Assembly (NCBI GenBank): GCA_002497765.1
Contig: DAET01000045.1
Coordinates: 1 to 36,095 of the forward strand
DNA from: Euryarchaeota archaeon UBA486
Lineage (GTDB): Archaea; Thermoplasmatota; Poseidoniia; Poseidoniales; Poseidoniaceae
Length of the DNA stretch: 36,095 nucleotides
Reading direction: 5' to 3'
The translations under genes were made by a program, and so were the position numbers. Positions 33,586 to 36,095 of this stretch are shown in pieces. Position 1 is the first letter of the stretch, and each line of letters begins with the position of its first letter. The notes under the pieces are model-generated. The model did not search any database and was not told the origin of the DNA. It worked only from the letters and a program-made list of their open reading frames with translations.

Positions 33586-34647
33586 TCACACCTTGTAGCG
33601 CAGCAGAGCAACGGCACCGCCGAACCCCATCAGTTGTTCACCCGCATCGTGGTCAATGGAACACTGCAGGACGGTCCCTGAAAAGGTCTCCACTTTTGTG
33701 GCGATGTTCGTCCACGCTGATGCATCACTTCCGTCAATGCCTCGCAGGACATCAGCACCGATGAGGAGTGTTTCCACCGCACCCTCTTCGGTCGCACGTT
33801 GAATGTCAGCCATGCCGTAGGCGACGGCTCCGTTGGTGGAAATTCGCTGCCACGCTTCCTCGAGCAAGCTGATCTCCTGAACCATGCGATGCTGAGCGAG
33901 CATGTCGCCCGCCAGGCCTTCGCGCAAGACCTCGTTGGCTGCACCTCGTCCGCCCATGCTGGTGCCGATGGACATCATGGGCCGTCCGTGGCCGGCTGCT
34001 TTCAAGTCGGCCATCATTCGGTCCCTGTTTCGACCCGGGCCGCACAACACCAACGGCATGGACGCATCGAGTTGCTTGGTCAAGCCGTCGACGATGGTGG
34101 CACGAAACTGCTTCGCAATGCCGTCGGTTTGACGCAGGTCACCTCGTTTGCCTCCGCCCCGCATTGTCCACGTTGCACTCTCCCTCAATCCTCGAGCCGT
34201 GACGAAGAACAAGATCATCTCATCTCCCTCCACCACCAGCAGAGCGACCTGTGATTGATTGGCGGCTCGGAGACTCTCATCCAGCAAGTCGCGGTCGGGT
34301 TTGCTGAAGCCCTTCGACGAGGAGAGTTTGATGTCATCGCGCAGGCCGACCACGTGGGTATGGTGCATTCCGATGTCGATGGGCGCTTCTTCGATGATGC
34401 CATGGACCCGAAGCGTATCGGTGAAGGTCTGGTGTTCGGTGTGTTCAACGGCGAGCCGAATCCACATTTTCTTCCGCTCGGCGTTTTTGGAGCGACCTCC
34501 TTCATCGCCCCCGGTGGTTTGGTCCCGTCGCTCACCGAGCATGCCGACGGACATCCCGGGCTGAATCAAGCGGTTCAAGACCCACAAATCGTCCACGGTT
34601 TGCACCCGCAGACGCCATTCGTGGTGGTCTCGTCCCAGAACGTCCAT
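33586..34647 (-). CDS. pelA: Pelota (Dom34) ribosome rescue factor
   Basis: A 353-residue protein of the eRF1/Pelota family, which binds stalled ribosomes lacking a stop codon and, with aEF1A and ABCE1, splits them. The N-terminal domain shows VQTVDDLWVLNRLIQPG (about residues 16-32), the Pelota counterpart of the KVETLDDLWHL stretch in other archaea, then WIRLAVEHTEHQ and LRVHG. The central domain has ALLVVEGDEMILFFV, and the C-terminal L7Ae-like domain has GAVAYGMADIQRATEEGAVETLLIGADVL and the closing GFGGAVALLRY. There is no eRF1 NIKS or GGQ motif, separating it from the release factor. ATG 34647 is chosen because it starts at the family N-terminus, four bases after the upstream stop, with GGTGA at 34656-34652; the longer frame overlaps fhs. 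Confidence 0.93.
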   Translation of the reverse strand: MDVLGRDHHEWRLRVQTVDDLWVLNRLIQPGMSVGMLGERRDQTTGGDEGGRSKNAERKKMWIRLAVEHTEHQTFTDTLRVHGIIEEAPIDIGMHHTHVVGLRDDIKLSSSKGFSKPDRDLLDESLRAANQSQVALLVVEGDEMILFFVTARGLRESATWTMRGGGKRGDLRQTDGIAKQFRATIVDGLTKQLDASMPLVLCGPGRNRDRMMADLKAAGHGRPMMSIGTSMGGRGAANEVLREGLAGDMLAQHRMVQEISLLEEAWQRISTNGAVAYGMADIQRATEEGAVETLLIGADVLRGIDGSDASAWTNIATKVETFSGTVLQCSIDHDAGEQLMGFGGAVALLRYKV

Positions 34648-34651
34648 TCCT

Positions 34652-36095
34652 TCACCCAAACACGCCGAGGAGGTTCCCGTCTTCATCCATGTCCATGTCG
34701 AGGGCAGCCGGCCGCTTGGGCAACCCGGGCATCGTCATCATGTCGCCCAAGACAGCCACGACGAAGCCAGCACCTGCATTCAAGCGGAATTCCCGGACCG
34801 GGACGGTGAACCCGGTTGGTGCGCCGAGCAACCCTGCATCATGAGAAAACGAGTACTGGGTTTTGGCCATGCAAACGGGGAGGTGGCCGTAGCCCCACGA
34901 ACGAATGCGGTCGAGTTCACGCTTGGCTTTGGCCGTCAATTCAAGGCCGTCGGCTTTGTAGAGCCGCTTCGCGATGCCCTCAGCCTTGTCAAGCACGTCG
35001 GTCTCTGGCGTGAAGAGTGGAACGAAGGGACGACCTGCCGCCACGTGATTTTGTACGGCTTTGACCACGGCTTCAGCCAAGTCCTTGCCGCCTTCGCCGC
35101 CGTTGGCATGCACTTCGGTGATGCACACCGCGCTGGCCCCGCTCTCGTGAGCGGCTTGGCTGATGGCTGCGAGTTCAGCGTCGGTGTCCGAGGTAAAGCG
35201 GTTGATGGAAACGACAACGGGCACGCCAAAGGACGTCATGTTGCGGATGTGGCGGTCAAGGTTCGTCTTGGCACCGAGCGCCGTCGCCTCCACGTTCTCT
35301 GCCTCAAGGGTGGCCTTGTCTGGGCGAATGCCACCTCGGTCGCCGAAGGCTCCACCGTGGAGTTTCATGGAGCGCACGGTGACGTTCATGACCACGCAGT
35401 CCGGTGCTTTGCCGGACGTGGCAGCCTTGATGTGCATGAATTTCTCTGCGCCCATGTCCGAACCAAACCCAGCTTCGGTGACCACCAAGTCGGCGGCCGC
35501 CAGCGCCATCCGGTCGGCGATGATGCTGGAGTTCCCGTGAGCGATGTTGGCAAAGGGTCCGCCGTGAATGAAGGCCGGGTTGCCTTCGAGGGTTTGGGTG
35601 ATGTTGGGCAAGAAGGCTTGCCGAAGCAGCAGGGCCATGGCACCAGCACCTCCGATGTCGTCCGCCTTGACGGGGTGGCCCTCGGTGGATGTCCCCACTA
35701 CGATTTCACCCAGTCGCTTTCTTAGATCAGCGTAATCGGTGGCGAGCACGAGAATGGCCATCACCTCACTGGCTGCCGTGATGTCGAAACGGTCTTCGCG
35801 AACCTGTCCGTTGGCCGGTCCGCCCTTGCCGATGGTGATGTTGCGAAGCGCACGGTCGTTCATGTCGATGACACGGGGCCATGAAATCCTCGACGGGTCA
35901 AGCTTGCAAGCGTTACCGTGCTTGAGATGATTGTCAATCAGGGCCGAGAGCAGGTTGTGGGCCGAGGTTACGGCGTGAAGGTCACCGGTCAAGTGGAGGT
36001 TGATGTCTTCCATCGGGAGAACTTGGGCGTGACCGCCTCCGGCTGCACCGCCTTTGATGCCAAATACAGGGCCCATGGACGGTTCCCTGATTACA
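34652..36095 (-). CDS. fhs: Formate--tetrahydrofolate ligase, 5' end cut by window edge
   Basis: The gene continues beyond the right edge; 481 C-terminal residues are visible of a family length near 555. The enzyme makes 10-formyl-tetrahydrofolate from formate, ATP and tetrahydrofolate, for purine synthesis and one-carbon metabolism. Visible motifs include REPSMGPVFGIKGGAAGGG at the edge, MEDINLHLTGD, IHGGPFANIAHGNSS, VTEAGFGSDMGAEKF and the closing GDMMTMPGLPKRPAA. The P-loop ahead of REPS lies outside the window. An internal ATG at 36076 could be mistaken for a start, but the codons before it (V-I-R-E-P-S) are conserved family sequence, so the frame is truly open at the edge. It is followed after four bases by pelota, suggesting one transcript. 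Confidence 0.95.
   Translation of the reverse strand, partial: VIREPSMGPVFGIKGGAAGGGHAQVLPMEDINLHLTGDLHAVTSAHNLLSALIDNHLKHGNACKLDPSRISWPRVIDMNDRALRNITIGKGGPANGQVREDRFDITAASEVMAILVLATDYADLRKRLGEIVVGTSTEGHPVKADDIGGAGAMALLLRQAFLPNITQTLEGNPAFIHGGPFANIAHGNSSIIADRMALAAADLVVTEAGFGSDMGAEKFMHIKAATSGKAPDCVVMNVTVRSMKLHGGAFGDRGGIRPDKATLEAENVEATALGAKTNLDRHIRNMTSFGVPVVVSINRFTSDTDAELAAISQAAHESGASAVCITEVHANGGEGGKDLAEAVVKAVQNHVAAGRPFVPLFTPETDVLDKAEGIAKRLYKADGLELTAKAKRELDRIRSWGYGHLPVCMAKTQYSFSHDAGLLGAPTGFTVPVREFRLNAGAGFVVAVLGDMMTMPGLPKRPAALDMDMDEDGNLLGVFG

Noticed and set aside
34841..35725. Plus-strand frame of 294 codons opposite fhs
   Set aside because: It is antisense to a highly conserved enzyme; the product is low-complexity Val/Gly/His-rich sequence.
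1..36095. CRISPR arrays, insertion sequences, integrases or attachment sites
   Set aside because: No regularly spaced direct repeats, no transposase or integrase motifs, and no tRNA-derived direct repeat were seen. The tRNA-Val has ordinary chromosomal genes on both sides.

Overview
The window looks like a chromosome segment of a planktonic euryarchaeon of Marine Group II (Candidatus Poseidoniales) or a close relative in the Thermoplasmatota. The archaeal assignment rests on the PolD small subunit (DP1), a Pelota (Dom34) homologue, a C-terminal archaeal type IV pilin segment (VSPVIATILMVAIT), TATA-like boxes, GGTGA/GGAGG Shine-Dalgarno sites and a tRNA gene without encoded CCA. The family-level assignment is an inference from gene content: very large secreted proteins, membrane-anchored glycoside hydrolases and GCTDPSAENY-type repeats.

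Layout. Positions 1-1215 hold a small secreted lipoprotein with an SGNH/DUF4886-like look and an AT-rich intergenic region with T-tracts and a clear promoter. Positions 1216-15042 are one uninterrupted 4608-residue surface protein. It has a signal peptide, an N-terminal module resembling the leader of WapA/RHS-type secreted proteins, Ig-like modules, a very long right-handed beta-helix region, a DOMON/CBM9-like module, cadherin-like repeats and a C-terminal anchor helix. A complete type IV pilin is then fused in frame at its end. Two UUCG hairpins follow, then an HAD phosphatase.

Positions 15883-30759 form an alpha-glucan utilisation locus. A tightly coupled four-gene operon encodes a fused solute-binding protein plus MalF-type permease, a MalG-type permease, a short MalK-type ATPase and a membrane-anchored GH13 amylase. 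Convergent to it are a glycogen/maltodextrin phosphorylase and a compact 4-alpha-glucanotransferase. Divergent from these is a 1489-residue anchored GH57 amylopullulanase. The inferred flow is cleavage of starch- or glycogen-like polymer at the surface by the GH57 and GH13 enzymes, import of maltodextrins by the ABC transporter, and conversion to glucose-1-phosphate and glucose in the cytoplasm by the glucanotransferase and phosphorylase. The giant surface protein and the GH57 enzyme share a recognisable domain, so the giant protein may belong to the same system.

Positions 30765-36095 are housekeeping genes, all on the minus strand except one tRNA: DP1, PncC/CinA-C, tRNA-Val(TAC) on the plus strand, a small unknown protein, Pelota and formate-tetrahydrofolate ligase, which is cut by the right edge. 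No insertion sequence, CRISPR array, integrase or rRNA was seen. All family calls are from reading motifs by eye; no database search was run.
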